Shown here one piece after another: positions 55,574-64,000 of a stretch of DNA of 64,000 nucleotides. The stretch is from NCBI RefSeq assembly GCF_016767175.1, contig NZ_CP068564.1, positions 1,798,001 through 1,862,000 of the forward strand, read 5' to 3'. How positions within the stretch are numbered: position 1 is the first letter of the stretch; every line of letters starts with the position of its first letter. A program made the translations under genes and the position numbers. Source of the stretch: Keratinibaculum paraultunense (lineage in GTDB: Bacteria; Bacillota; Clostridia; Tissierellales; Tepidimicrobiaceae). A model generated the notes under the pieces. That model made no database searches. It was not told the origin of the DNA and worked only from the letters and a program-made list of their open reading frames with translations.

Positions 55574-55607
55574 ATACTATGGCAGGGATTTATCCCTGCC
55601 ATAGTAT
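55574..55607 (-). terminator. Terminator after the anti-sigma-like gene
   Basis: ATACTATGGCAGGGA pairs perfectly with its complement across a TTTA loop, immediately past the stop at 55610, followed by a T-rich run on the minus strand. Confidence 0.88.
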
Positions 55608-55609
55608 AA

Positions 55610-56014
55610 TCAACAGATATACTTTATTACTTCTACTCGATTTTCATCAATGTAGAGTTCATCAGATAAACCATCTACTAATATAAGGCCTCTTCCACAG
55701 CATTTTAGCTCTCTTGGGTTATAGGATGATATGTCAAAATCAATTCCACGTCCTTCATCACTAACTTCTATTCTAATGGTATCTTCTAAAATCTCTAAAT
55801 ATAAATAGACACATTTTTCTTTTTTACATTTATTACCATGAATAACGCTGTTTATAACTAGTTCATTTAATATCAATTTTAGATCGAATAATAAATTTTC
55901 ATCATCTACAACATCTTTAAGCCTATTCAGTATATTTTGTATAAACACCTTTGTATCATCTAAATCGCTACATACAGAACCTTGATATTTAAAATACACT
56001 TGAATCACGCCCAT
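55610..56014 (-). CDS. RsbW/SpoIIAB-like anti-sigma factor serine kinase
   Basis: 134 aa HATPase_c domain with its motifs: ILNELVINSVIHGNK (N box), VSDEGRGIDF (G1) and CGRGLILVDGLSDEL (G2). Such proteins bind a sigma factor or phosphorylate an anti-anti-sigma partner. No partner gene is adjacent; the two sigma factors in this window are 6 and 40 kb away. The start codon is uncertain: ATG 56014 has a weak ribosome site. Confidence 0.85.
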   Translation of the reverse strand: MGVIQVYFKYQGSVCSDLDDTKVFIQNILNRLKDVVDDENLLFDLKLILNELVINSVIHGNKCKKEKCVYLYLEILEDTIRIEVSDEGRGIDFDISSYNPRELKCCGRGLILVDGLSDELYIDENRVEVIKYIC

Positions 56015-56210
56015 CTAAACTAAATTATTTATTATATTATAAACTATATTTATTTTACCCATAAATGATGCCTTTAATCTATATATAATTTTCAATATCA
56101 CCATATTATATTATAGCATATTAAAAAAAAATATTGCAAAATTTTAGTTTAAAATCGCTATTTGATGGGTAATATTTCTATTGACTACATGATGAAAGGA
56201 GAATTTTATT

Positions 56211-56372
56211 ATGGACAGATATGTTTGTGAACTTTGTGGTTATGTTTATGATCCAGCTGAAGGAGATCCAGATAACGGTATTGAACCAGGTACTCCTTTT
56301 GAAGAATTGCCTGATGACTGGGTATGCCCAGTGTGTGGAGCTACAAAAGATCAATTTGTAAAAGAAGAATAA
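56211..56372 (+). CDS. Rubredoxin
   Basis: 53 aa, plus strand, ATG at 56211 with AAAGGAG upstream. The iron is held by four cysteines in [11 protein letters not shown] and [12 protein letters not shown], the standard rubredoxin pairs, with the expected length and acidic surface. It is a small one-electron carrier; in anaerobes it usually serves oxygen and superoxide detoxification. No partner enzyme is adjacent. It is divergent from the anti-sigma-like gene. Confidence 0.97.
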   Translation: MDRYVCELCGYVYDPAEGDPDNGIEPGTPFEELPDDWVCPVCGATKDQFVKEE

Positions 56373-56376
56373 TCCT

Positions 56377-56409
56377 AAAGGCAGCACAGTTTACTTAAGT
56401 GCTGCCTTT
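56377..56409. terminator. Bidirectional terminator between rubredoxin and engB
   Basis: AAAGGCAGCAC (56377-56387) pairs perfectly with GTGCTGCCTTT (56399-56409), serving convergent genes. Confidence 0.9.
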
Positions 56410-56999
56410 CATTTTATCAATAATTTATCTTCTAATATTTTCCAAACTAAGTCCTTGTTTATATTTTTTGCAGAAGAATAGGGTATTATTAGTTCCGGAT
56501 CCTCTATGTTTAGCTTGTTCTTTATCATATTTATATTAGATTGATACTTCCCCTTAGAAATTTTATCTGCTTTTGTAGCTATTACCAACCCACTATATCC
56601 AAAAAATTTAATCCAATTATACATCATCAAATCTAATTCTGTTGGTTCATGCCTCATATCCACTAATAGTATAACTTCTATTAAATTTTCTCTGTTGCTT
56701 AAATATTCTTCTATTATGGGTCCCCATTTTTCCTTCTCAGCTTTGGAAACCTTAGCATATCCATAGCCTGGAAGATCTACAAACCTAAATTGGTCATTTA
56801 TATTATAAAAATTTATAGTTCTAGTCTTACCTGGTTTACCACTAATCCTAGCCAAGTCCTTTCTATTTACCATAGAATTTATAAAAGAGGATTTGCCTAC
56901 ATTAGATCTACCAGCAAAAGCTATTTCTGGTAGATGAGGACTAGGATATTGCTTCTTGTTTACAGCTATCTTCTCCAACTGAGCTTTCCTTATCTTCAT
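56409..56999 (-). CDS. engB: Ribosome-biogenesis GTPase EngB/YsxC
   Basis: 196 aa from ATG 56999. GTPase motifs [11 protein letters not shown] (G1), RTINFY (G2), DLPGYGYA (G3), TKADK (G4) and SSAKN (G5). Needed for 50S subunit assembly. I chose the second ATG because it matches the family start (MKIRKAQ) and has AGAGGAAG 8 bases away; the first ATG is too close. The gene begins inside lon, overlapping its end by 59 bp in another frame. Confidence 0.95.
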   Translation of the reverse strand: MKIRKAQLEKIAVNKKQYPSPHLPEIAFAGRSNVGKSSFINSMVNRKDLARISGKPGKTRTINFYNINDQFRFVDLPGYGYAKVSKAEKEKWGPIIEEYLSNRENLIEVILLVDMRHEPTELDLMMYNWIKFFGYSGLVIATKADKISKGKYQSNINMIKNKLNIEDPELIIPYSSAKNINKDLVWKILEDKLLIK

Positions 57000-59349
57000 A
57001 ATCATCTTCCTCTTTTCTTAACAAAGCATGAGGTAAAACTTCTTTCATATGTTTTACCAATACTATTTCCATTCTTTTAATTACTTTTTCTGGAATTTCA
57101 TCTAAATCTTTTTTATTTTCAAAGGGGATTATTACTTTCTTTATACCAATTCTATCAGCTGCTAATACCTTCTCTTTAATACCGCCTACTGGTAAAACTC
57201 TTCCCCTTAAAGTTATCTCTCCTGTCATAGCTACATCTTTGCTTACAGGTATATTGGTAAGAGCTGATATTACGGCGGTGGTCATAGTTATCCCAGCAGA
57301 TGGTCCATCTTTTGGAATAGCTCCTTCAGGTACGTGAATATGAATATCCATTTTCCTATAAAAATCAGGATCTATATCTAATTTATCTGCATTTGCCCTA
57401 ATATAGCTAATTCCTGCCATTGCAGACTCCTTCATTACATCCCCTAGCTGCCCCGTTAATTGAATCTTCCCATTTCCTTTCATGCAATTTACTTCTATAG
57501 ATAAAGTTTCCCCTCCAAAAACAGTCCAAGCTAATCCTGTTGCAACTCCTACTTGATCTTCCCTTTCTCCCATATCTATTCTATACTTTTCTGGACCTAA
57601 ATATCTATGAATATTACCTCTATTTACTCTTACAGTTTTTACATTAGTTTCAACTATTTTTTTTGCAGCTTTTCTACATATACTAGCTAAGTTTCTTTCT
57701 AATTCCCTTACTCCTGCTTCTCTAGTATAGTTATTGATTATTTTTTTTATGGCAGTTTCTGAAATAATGAGGTTGTCCTCCTTAAGCCCGTGCTCTTTAA
57801 GCTGTTTTGGAAGCAGATGATTAGTTGCAATTTTTAACTTTTCTTCTTCTGTATATCCACTTATTCTTATTACTTCCATTCTATCTAAAAGAGGTGGCGG
57901 TATAGAAGCTGTAGTATTAGCTGTTGTTATAAAAAATACCTTAGATAAATCAAAAGGAACTTCCAGATAGTGATCTGTAAAAGTATAATTTTGTTCTGGA
58001 TCTAGTACTTCCAACAATGCACTGGCTGGATCTCCTCTAAAATCACTAGCCAGTTTATCTATTTCATCAAATAAAAAAACTGGGTTTTTGGAACCACATT
58101 TTTTTATTGAACTAATCACCCTTCCTGGCATAGCACCTACATAAGTTCTTCTATGTCCTCTAATTTCAGCCTCATCCCTCATACCACCTAAGGACATACG
58201 TACAAATTTTCTATTTAATGCCCTAGCAACAGATTTAGCTATAGAAGTTTTCCCTACTCCAGGAGGACCTACTAAACATAATATAGAACCTTTCATATCG
58301 GAAGTCAATTTCCTTACAGCAATAAATTCCAATATCCTTTCTTTCACATCTTCAAGTCCATAATGATCCTCATTTAATATATCTCTAGCTCTTTTAATAT
58401 CCACCTTATCCTCTGTTTCTTTATCCCAAGGTAATTCTATGATCCAATCTAAATAGGTTCGAATAACTGCAGTTTCTGCTGAATAAGGAGACATCTTTTT
58501 TAGTCTTTCCACTTCTTTTAACGCCTTTTCTTTTACTTCTTCAGGCATATCTATATTATCTATTTTAGTTTTATACTCTTCTATCTCTTCTAATACATCG
58601 TAATCTTCTCCTAATTCCTTCTGTATAGCTCTCATCTGTTCCTTAAGATAGTATTCTTTTTGGATTTCAGATATTTGCTTCTGTACTCTTTGATTTATTT
58701 TTTCTTCTATTTTTAGTAATTCTATTTCTTCCTGTAATATTTTATGGAGAACGACTAAACGTTCATAAAAATCAAAAGTTTCCAATATCTTTTGATTATC
58801 CTCAACTTTTAAATTTATATAAGAAGCTACAATATCAGCTAATCTACCAGGATCCTCTATATCTGTTATGGTTATTAATATATCTGGAGACAATCTTTTG
58901 CTTAAAGCCAAATAATCTTCAAAATCAGCAATAACAAGCCTCATTGCTGCTTGTAGTTCTTTATTCAATTTTATTTCATCTGGATCATAAGTAAATTCTT
59001 CTATTACTGCTTCAAAATATTCATCCTCTTTAACCATTTTAACTATTTTGCCTCGATTTACCCCTTCAACTAACACTCTAATACTTCCGCCAGGTAATTT
59101 CAACATTTGTTTTATTTTTGTAACAGTACCTATGTGATAAAAATCATCCAAAGTTGGCTCTTCCACCTTTGCATCTTTTTGAGTACATAAAAATATTAAA
59201 GAATCTTCAACCATGGCCTTTTCTAATGCCTTTATGGATTTTTCTCTTCCCACATCAAAATGAACAACCATATAAGGAAATACGGTCATACCTCTTAAGG
59301 GTATAAGGGGCAATGTTTTTCCCTCTACAATATATGAATCCTTGTACAT
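56941..59349 (-). CDS. lon: ATP-dependent protease Lon
   Basis: 802 aa. N-terminal substrate-binding domain (to about 210), coiled linker, AAA+ module (Walker [12 protein letters not shown] near residue 358, Walker [11 protein letters not shown]), and C-terminal protease with the catalytic Ser in [12 protein letters not shown] and Lys in [14 protein letters not shown]. The tail is acidic and, with no room for more domains, runs into engB. Degrades misfolded and regulatory proteins. It is preceded by a terminator, so it has its own promoter or depends on read-through from clpX. Confidence 0.97.
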   Translation of the reverse strand: MYKDSYIVEGKTLPLIPLRGMTVFPYMVVHFDVGREKSIKALEKAMVEDSLIFLCTQKDAKVEEPTLDDFYHIGTVTKIKQMLKLPGGSIRVLVEGVNRGKIVKMVKEDEYFEAVIEEFTYDPDEIKLNKELQAAMRLVIADFEDYLALSKRLSPDILITITDIEDPGRLADIVASYINLKVEDNQKILETFDFYERLVVLHKILQEEIELLKIEEKINQRVQKQISEIQKEYYLKEQMRAIQKELGEDYDVLEEIEEYKTKIDNIDMPEEVKEKALKEVERLKKMSPYSAETAVIRTYLDWIIELPWDKETEDKVDIKRARDILNEDHYGLEDVKERILEFIAVRKLTSDMKGSILCLVGPPGVGKTSIAKSVARALNRKFVRMSLGGMRDEAEIRGHRRTYVGAMPGRVISSIKKCGSKNPVFLFDEIDKLASDFRGDPASALLEVLDPEQNYTFTDHYLEVPFDLSKVFFITTANTTASIPPPLLDRMEVIRISGYTEEEKLKIATNHLLPKQLKEHGLKEDNLIISETAIKKIINNYTREAGVRELERNLASICRKAAKKIVETNVKTVRVNRGNIHRYLGPEKYRIDMGEREDQVGVATGLAWTVFGGETLSIEVNCMKGNGKIQLTGQLGDVMKESAMAGISYIRANADKLDIDPDFYRKMDIHIHVPEGAIPKDGPSAGITMTTAVISALTNIPVSKDVAMTGEITLRGRVLPVGGIKEKVLAADRIGIKKVIIPFENKKDLDEIPEKVIKRMEIVLVKHMKEVLPHALLRKEEDDYEDKESSVGEDSCKQEAIS

Positions 59350-59393
59350 AATCTCACTCCCTTCCTTTTGTTGTGTAACTATATATAGAATGA

Positions 59394-59421
59394 AAAAAGC
59401 TCACTAAATTGTGAGCTTTTT
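59394..59421 (-). terminator. Terminator between clpX and lon
   Basis: AAAAAGCTCAC pairs perfectly with GTGAGCTTTTT (6-base loop), touching the clpX stop codon. Confidence 0.88.
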
Positions 59422-60694
59422 ATGATGCGGATTCCTTTTTATCTCCTTTATTAGCTCTATTCTTACTATTTCTTTCAGATATTACTAAAGTTGGTTTCCC
59501 ATTTAGTACAGTCTCTTTTTTGATCAAGCATTTTTCAATATCATCTCTAGATGGTATTTCGTACATGATATCCATTAAGGTCTCTTCAATTATACTACGT
59601 AATCCTCTGGCTCCTGTTTTTCTTTCTATAGCTTTTTGAGCTATGGCACGTAAAGCTTCTTCTTCAAACTCTAGTTCTACTCCGTCCATCCTAAATAGCT
59701 CTTTATATTGTTTAACTAGTGCATTTTTAGGCTCTGTTAATATTCTAACTAATGCATTCTCATCTAGTTCTTCTAATGTTACAATGACTGGTAATCTACC
59801 TACAAATTCAGGTATAAGACCATACTTTAATAAATCTTCTGGTTGAACTTCCTTTAGTAATTCTCCTATTTGAGCATTATTTTTGCTTTTTATATCAGCT
59901 CCAAATCCCATGGATTTAGTATCTATTCTATTTTGGATTATTTTATCTATACCATCAAAAGCTCCACCAACTATGAATAATATATTGGTTGTATCCACTT
60001 GTATGAATTCCTGATGAGGATGTTTTCTACCACCTTGAGGTGGAACATTTGCAACAGTACCTTCTAAAATTTTTAATAAAGCTTGCTGTACTCCTTCTCC
60101 ACTTACATCTCTAGTAATGGAAGGATTTTCTGTTTTTCGTGCAATTTTATCTATCTCATCTATATATACTATACCCTGTTCGGCTCTTTCTATATCATAA
60201 TCTGCTGCTTGTATTAGCTTTAATATTATATTTTCAACATCTTCACCTACATATCCTGCTTCTGTTAAAGATGTGGCGTCTGCAATAGCAAATGGTACAT
60301 TTAATATTTTAGCTAATGTTTGAGCTAGTAAAGTTTTACCTGAACCAGTGGGTCCTATCATAACTATATTTGATTTTTGTAGTTCTACGTCATCGTTTTT
60401 TGATGGTCTTTTATTTATTCTCTTGTAATGATTATATACTGCAACAGCTAAGGTTTTTTTAGCTCTTTCCTGTTTTATAACGTACTCATCTAATGCTGCT
60501 TTTATTTCATTAGGTTTTGGTAATTCTCTTACTTCATAATCATAAGCATCTATAAATTCTTCATCAATTATTTCTTGACACAATTCTATACATTCATCAC
60601 AGATGAATACATTAGGTCCAGCTATAAGCCTTCTAACTTGATCTTGTGGTTTTCCACAAAAGGAACACCTAAGCTGTTTATCATCATATTTCAC
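59420..60694 (-). CDS. clpX: ClpX, ATPase of the ClpXP protease
   Basis: 424 aa. N-terminal zinc domain with CSFCG and [11 protein letters not shown]+ Walker [13 protein letters not shown] (near residue 113); Walker [11 protein letters not shown]; the pore loop GYVGEDVE; and the ClpP-docking loop near residue 268. Unfolds tagged proteins for ClpP. It lies 24 bp after clpP. Confidence 0.97.
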   Translation of the reverse strand: MKYDDKQLRCSFCGKPQDQVRRLIAGPNVFICDECIELCQEIIDEEFIDAYDYEVRELPKPNEIKAALDEYVIKQERAKKTLAVAVYNHYKRINKRPSKNDDVELQKSNIVMIGPTGSGKTLLAQTLAKILNVPFAIADATSLTEAGYVGEDVENIILKLIQAADYDIERAEQGIVYIDEIDKIARKTENPSITRDVSGEGVQQALLKILEGTVANVPPQGGRKHPHQEFIQVDTTNILFIVGGAFDGIDKIIQNRIDTKSMGFGADIKSKNNAQIGELLKEVQPEDLLKYGLIPEFVGRLPVIVTLEELDENALVRILTEPKNALVKQYKELFRMDGVELEFEEEALRAIAQKAIERKTGARGLRSIIEETLMDIMYEIPSRDDIEKCLIKKETVLNGKPTLVISERNSKNRANKGDKKESAS

Positions 60695-60718
60695 GATTAT
60701 GACACCTCTCTTAATTAA

Positions 60719-61306
60719 TTATTTCTTTTTTGACTCTATTACATCATCTATTATACCATATTCTTTAGCCTCTAAAGCGGTCATAAAGAAATCCCTATCT
60801 GTATCTCTAGAAACTTTATCTAAAGGCTGACCTGTTCTCTCACTTAATATCTTATTTATCGTATCTCTAGTTCGAATAATTCTCTCTGCATGAATTCTAA
60901 TATCTTCCGCTTGCCCTTGAGTGCCTCCTAAAGGTTGGTGAATCATTATCTCAGCATTAGGAAGTGCAAACCTTTTGCCTTTTGCTCCTGCTGCTAATAA
61001 AAATGCACCCATACTTGCTGCCATACCTATGCATATAGTTGATACATCAGGTTTTATATACTGCATAGTATCATATATTGCAAATCCAGCACTTATGGAA
61101 CCACCGGGGCTATTTATATAAAGCTGTATATCTTTATCTGGATCTTCAGCTTCTAAAAACAGCAACTGCGCTACTACTAAATTTGCAGTTACATTGTTTA
61201 CTTCATCTCCTAAAAATATTATTCTTTCCTTTAAAAGTCTAGAATATATATCATAGGATCTTTCACCTCTACTAGTCTGCTCTACAACTACAGGAACTAA
61301 AGCCAT
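60719..61306 (-). CDS. clpP: ClpP protease subunit
   Basis: 195 aa from ATG 61306, chosen because TAGGAGGG precedes it and [11 protein letters not shown] is the family start; the open frame begins 33 bases earlier. Catalytic triad: Ser in GMAASMGAF, His in IMIHQPLGG, and Asp in SRDTDRDF. Forms the 14-mer chamber with ClpX. Between tig and clpX, the conserved Firmicute order. Confidence 0.97.
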   Translation of the reverse strand: MALVPVVVEQTSRGERSYDIYSRLLKERIIFLGDEVNNVTANLVVAQLLFLEAEDPDKDIQLYINSPGGSISAGFAIYDTMQYIKPDVSTICIGMAASMGAFLLAAGAKGKRFALPNAEIMIHQPLGGTQGQAEDIRIHAERIIRTRDTINKILSERTGQPLDKVSRDTDRDFFMTALEAKEYGIIDDVIESKKK

Positions 61307-61322
61307 ATTATCCCTCCTAATT

Positions 61323-62612
61323 TTAAATAAATTTGGCATTTGAAGTTAGTAACTCTATGGTCTTCCTTCTAATTATACCCGCTTTAATATATTCTAAATT
61401 ACCTTTTTTCATATCTTCTTTAAACTTCTCTATATCTTCCTGATTGTGTTTTTCAGCTAATATTTCTAACTCTTTGTCTATATCTTCATCAGTAACTTCA
61501 AATTGTTCTTTCTTTGCCACTGCTTCTAATACCAAATTTGCTTTTACTTTCTTTTCAGCTACTGGTCTTACTTGTTCTTTGAAATCTTCTAATGTTAAAT
61601 TAGCAAATTGCATATACTGGTCTAAACTTAACCCTTGCATCATCAATCTATATTCAAATTCTTTAATTTCATTTTCTATTTGATTTTCTATCATAACATC
61701 CGGTACATCCATCTCAGATATCTCAATTAATTTTTCAATTACTTGATTTTCAATTTCTGCCTTTTCCTTTTCCTTAGCTTCTTCTTCAAGTATTTCTCTT
61801 ATATTTTGTTTATACTCTGCTAAAGTATCAAATTCTGATACATCTTTTGCAAACTCATCATCTAATACAGGCAACTCTTTTTCCTTAATTTCATTTATAG
61901 TTACCTTAAATACAGCTTCTTTCCCTCTCAAACTTTCCTCAAAATAATCCTCTGGGAAAGTTACCTTAACATCTACTACATCACCTTTTTTCTTCCCAAT
62001 TAATTGTTCCTCAAATCCTTCAATTAATCCACCTTCTCCTAAAACCAATTCTTGGTTTTCAGCTGTTCCACCTTCAAATTGTTCTCCATCAATATAACCT
62101 TCAAAATCTATGTTAATTATATCTCCTTTTTTAGTTTCCCTATCACCAGCATCAATAATTCTAGCGTTCATCTCTTGTACTGCTTTTAGCTCCTTTTCCA
62201 CGTCCTCGTCTGTAACATTATACTCTACTTTTTCAATTTCTATACTATTATAATCACCTAATACTACTTCTGGCTTCACAGTAACCTCTATCTTTATTAC
62301 TACTGGTTTCCCCTTCTCCAATTGTTCTATATTCAATTCAGGAAGATCTACTGGTTCAAGCCCTAATTCCTCTACAGCTTCATCATAAGCTTCAGGCAAA
62401 AGGCTATTTAATGCTTCTTCATAAAATATACTTTCACCATAGTTCATTTCAATTATCTTTCTAGGTGCTTTTCCTTTACGAAAACCTGGGATGCTAAATA
62501 TATGTCTATTTTTTAAATAGGCTTTTTGTATAGCTTCTTCAAATTCATCTTCGTCAATTTCAATGGTAAAAATAGCCTTATTATTTTCTTTTTTTTCTAA
62601 GACATAGTCCAT
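61323..62612 (-). CDS. tig: Trigger factor, ribosome-bound chaperone
   Basis: 429 aa. The ribosome-binding motif [12 protein letters not shown] is near residue 45, the FKBP-type prolyl isomerase domain is about 150-245 ([20 protein letters not shown]), and a helical chaperone C-domain follows. Helps nascent chains fold and feeds clients next to ClpXP. Start ATG 62612 with AGGAGG. First gene of tig-clpP-clpX. Confidence 0.96.
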   Translation of the reverse strand: MDYVLEKKENNKAIFTIEIDEDEFEEAIQKAYLKNRHIFSIPGFRKGKAPRKIIEMNYGESIFYEEALNSLLPEAYDEAVEELGLEPVDLPELNIEQLEKGKPVVIKIEVTVKPEVVLGDYNSIEIEKVEYNVTDEDVEKELKAVQEMNARIIDAGDRETKKGDIINIDFEGYIDGEQFEGGTAENQELVLGEGGLIEGFEEQLIGKKKGDVVDVKVTFPEDYFEESLRGKEAVFKVTINEIKEKELPVLDDEFAKDVSEFDTLAEYKQNIREILEEEAKEKEKAEIENQVIEKLIEISEMDVPDVMIENQIENEIKEFEYRLMMQGLSLDQYMQFANLTLEDFKEQVRPVAEKKVKANLVLEAVAKKEQFEVTDEDIDKELEILAEKHNQEDIEKFKEDMKKGNLEYIKAGIIRRKTIELLTSNAKFI

Positions 62613-62730
62613 TATTTACTTCCTCCTTAATTTCATTATTTATTTCAGAATACATACTGAAATTTAATATACTATCCTTTAAAATTATATCATAAAACTA
62701 ATAATTATCCAATTTTTATGTATAATAAAA

Positions 62731-62752
62731 AACCAATGGCACTCCATTGGTT
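62731..62752 (-). terminator. Terminator of the tRNA-Leu gene
   Basis: AACCAATGG pairs perfectly with CCATTGGTT, CACT loop, then TTTTTT on the minus strand, 5 bp past the CCA end. Confidence 0.92.
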
Positions 62753-62756
62753 CAAA

Positions 62757-62840
62757 TGGTGCGGGAGAGAGGACTTGAACCCCCACGTCAATGACACTAG
62801 ATCCTAAGTCTAGCGCGTCTGCCAATTCCGCCACTCCCGC
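62757..62840 (-). tRNA. tRNA-Leu (anticodon UAG)
   Basis: 84 nt including encoded CCA. Acceptor GCGGGAG/CTCCCGC is perfect; the anticodon stem CTAGA/TCTAG holds the loop CTTAGGA, giving anticodon TAG (UAG); the T arm has GGTTCAAGTCC; and a long variable arm marks class II. Reads CUA/CUN leucine codons. Confidence 0.95.
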
Positions 62841-62906
62841 TTAAAATTCCTACCTATATTATTATAGCATGTAGTGTATGTATGTCAATATTTTTTAAAT
62901 TTAAAT

Positions 62907-62959
62907 AACTATCAAAAATGGTGCCTGGCACCATTTTTGTGGCACCATTTTTGATAGTT
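62907..62959. repeat. 19-bp perfect inverted repeat with GGTGCC/GGCACC core
   Basis: AACTATCAAAAATGGTGCC (62907-62925) and its exact complement (62941-62959). The 15-base centre holds a second GGCACCATTTTT copy (62927-62938), so a smaller alternative hairpin is possible. It starts 5 bp past the stop of the peptide-binding gene and probably also ends its transcript. Confidence 0.85.
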
Positions 62960-62964
62960 ATTAC

Positions 62965-64000
62965 TTACTTATTTCTACCCTGAGTATAAGCATATTTAAA
63001 TTCAATTCCAGGTCCATATAATGGTTTTATTATATTTTTCACATAATCATACTGGAATCTACTGGACTTTCTATATGAAATAGGAGAAACTACTGCATCT
63101 TCATATAATAATATTTCTTCTGCTTTAGCAATAAGCTCTAATCTTTCTTCATTATCTAAACTTATCTGAGCTTTTTTAATTAATTCATCATATTCCTCAT
63201 TAGACCATCCAGTAGGTATATTTTGAGCTTCTGTTAAGAAATCTGCCATAAACGTCATTGGGTCATCATAATCTGCTGAAGCACCCATGCCTGCCATTTC
63301 ATAATCATGATTATAAACTCTATCTAAGAATACTGGCCAATCCATATATTCTGCTTCAACATTTATACCTAAAACTTTTTCATATGTTTGCTGATAATAT
63401 TCAGCAAATCTTCTACTTTCAGCGTCTGTTCCTGATTGTAACATTGTAACTGTTATTTTACTTGGATCTGGGTCCATTCCTAACTCTTCTAAACCTTTTA
63501 TAAGCAGTTCTTTTGGATCTGGATTTTCTTCTTTTAGTTTCTTTAATGGTTCATCAACTATATCTCTATACAACTTGTCTCCTACTTTCATAACTGGTGG
63601 TATCCAGCCATAAGCAGGTTCTCCTATTCCATAATATAGTACATCTAATAGTTCTTCTCTATTTACTGCCAGCATAAATGCTTTTCTTACATTAGCATTA
63701 CTAAATAATTTTGTTTTTTGGTTAAAATATTGATATACAATAGTTGGTTGAAGTTCACTAACATATACTAAGTCATCTCTTTGTTTGAATTTTTCAAGCC
63801 ATTCTGGCTTACTAACTCCACATATATCTATTTGACCATTGGAAAGCATATTATATGCTGTGCTTGGGTCTTCAATAACTTTATATGTTATTTTTTCTAA
63901 TTTTACATTGTCTGCATCCCAATAGTTTTCATTCTTTTCTAAAACTAATTCACTCTTATGGGTCCATTCAGTTAATTTAAAGGGCCCACAGGATATAGTA
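62965..64000 (-). CDS. Oligopeptide-binding protein (SBP_bac_5 / OppA family), start beyond the window
   Basis: The frame stays open to the right edge (about 345 codons to the stop at 62965), so the N-terminus with the lipoprotein signal is missing. Family blocks: SCGPFKLTEWTHKSELVLEK, KLFSNANVRKAFMLAVNREE and SYRKSSRFQYDYVKNIIKPL near the end. Captures peptides outside the cell for an Opp-type importer. The domain matches the C-terminal half of the receptor fusion at 7392-9860 in family, though the two are not close copies. Confidence 0.93.
   Translation of the reverse strand, partial: TISCGPFKLTEWTHKSELVLEKNENYWDADNVKLEKITYKVIEDPSTAYNMLSNGQIDICGVSKPEWLEKFKQRDDLVYVSELQPTIVYQYFNQKTKLFSNANVRKAFMLAVNREELLDVLYYGIGEPAYGWIPPVMKVGDKLYRDIVDEPLKKLKEENPDPKELLIKGLEELGMDPDPSKITVTMLQSGTDAESRRFAEYYQQTYEKVLGINVEAEYMDWPVFLDRVYNHDYEMAGMGASADYDDPMTFMADFLTEAQNIPTGWSNEEYDELIKKAQISLDNEERLELIAKAEEILLYEDAVVSPISYRKSSRFQYDYVKNIIKPLYGPGIEFKYAYTQGRNK

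Noticed and set aside
56178-56387. 69-aa minus-strand frame
   Set aside because: Shadow of rubredoxin, which has all four iron ligands on the plus strand.
1-64000. CRISPR arrays, rRNA, prophage, intact transposases, riboswitches
   Set aside because: I saw no regularly spaced repeats, rRNA-like sequence, phage genes or transposase motifs, and no leader with a recognisable riboswitch or T-box core.

Overview
The window reads as a low-GC, anaerobic member of the Clostridia. It has AT-rich intergenic DNA, AGGAGG-type ribosome sites, a soluble three-gene electron-bifurcating type [FeFe] hydrogenase, rubredoxin, a radical-type 2-hydroxyacyl-CoA dehydratase relative with its activase, and peptide, amino-acid and glycerol catabolism. 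A Tissierellales-like peptide fermenter is my best guess, made from gene content only. Almost all genes lie on the minus strand, so transcription runs mostly right to left.

Left part (1-14.4 kb): a truncated secreted stalk-domain protein, a DUF47-PiT phosphate uptake pair, hydCBA, and a large soluble protein that joins a chemoreceptor signalling domain to an OppA-type peptide-binding domain. Then comes a four-gene cluster, in transcription order: a B12-binding mutase-like protein, a single-subunit HgdB/DCCP-type iron-sulfur protein, DUF3343, and an HgdC-type activase. The fusion receptor and this cluster are the best candidates for undescribed biology.

14.4-25 kb: an ECF-like sigma factor with a long extra C-terminal region, and a 159-bp near-identical decayed copy of part of it. 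Next is a mannoside operon (PRD regulator, PTS EIIA, EIIB and EIIC, GH38 alpha-mannosidase, mannose-6-phosphate isomerase). It ends in a gene scar that looks like a deleted fruRKA locus.

25-45 kb: a HEMNH metalloprotease-like protein, two proteins sharing a transthyretin-like domain, small membrane proteins, pcp with its DUF969/DUF979 membrane partners and a Crp/Fnr regulator. Then come a truncated acetamidase, a DUF3798 ABC transporter, the dihydroxyacetone kinase and glycerol dehydrogenase operon (dhaKLM, gldA) with a PocR-AraC regulator, and a membrane-anchored 5'-nucleotidase.

45-64 kb: mostly housekeeping. It holds a lipase, an M48 protease, a YtrA-type ABC operon with a very clear operator/promoter, a sigma-70 factor, a lipid flippase-like protein, cardiolipin synthase, TypA, an anti-sigma kinase-like protein and rubredoxin. 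The conserved tig-clpP-clpX-lon-engB block, a tRNA-Leu and a truncated oligopeptide-binding protein follow.

Several gene ends carry related palindromes (GGGACA...TGTCCC, and one GGTGCC...GGCACC), often starting at or next to the stop codon. They look like a dispersed REP-like family doubling as terminators. No CRISPR array, rRNA, prophage, intact transposase or recognisable riboswitch was seen.
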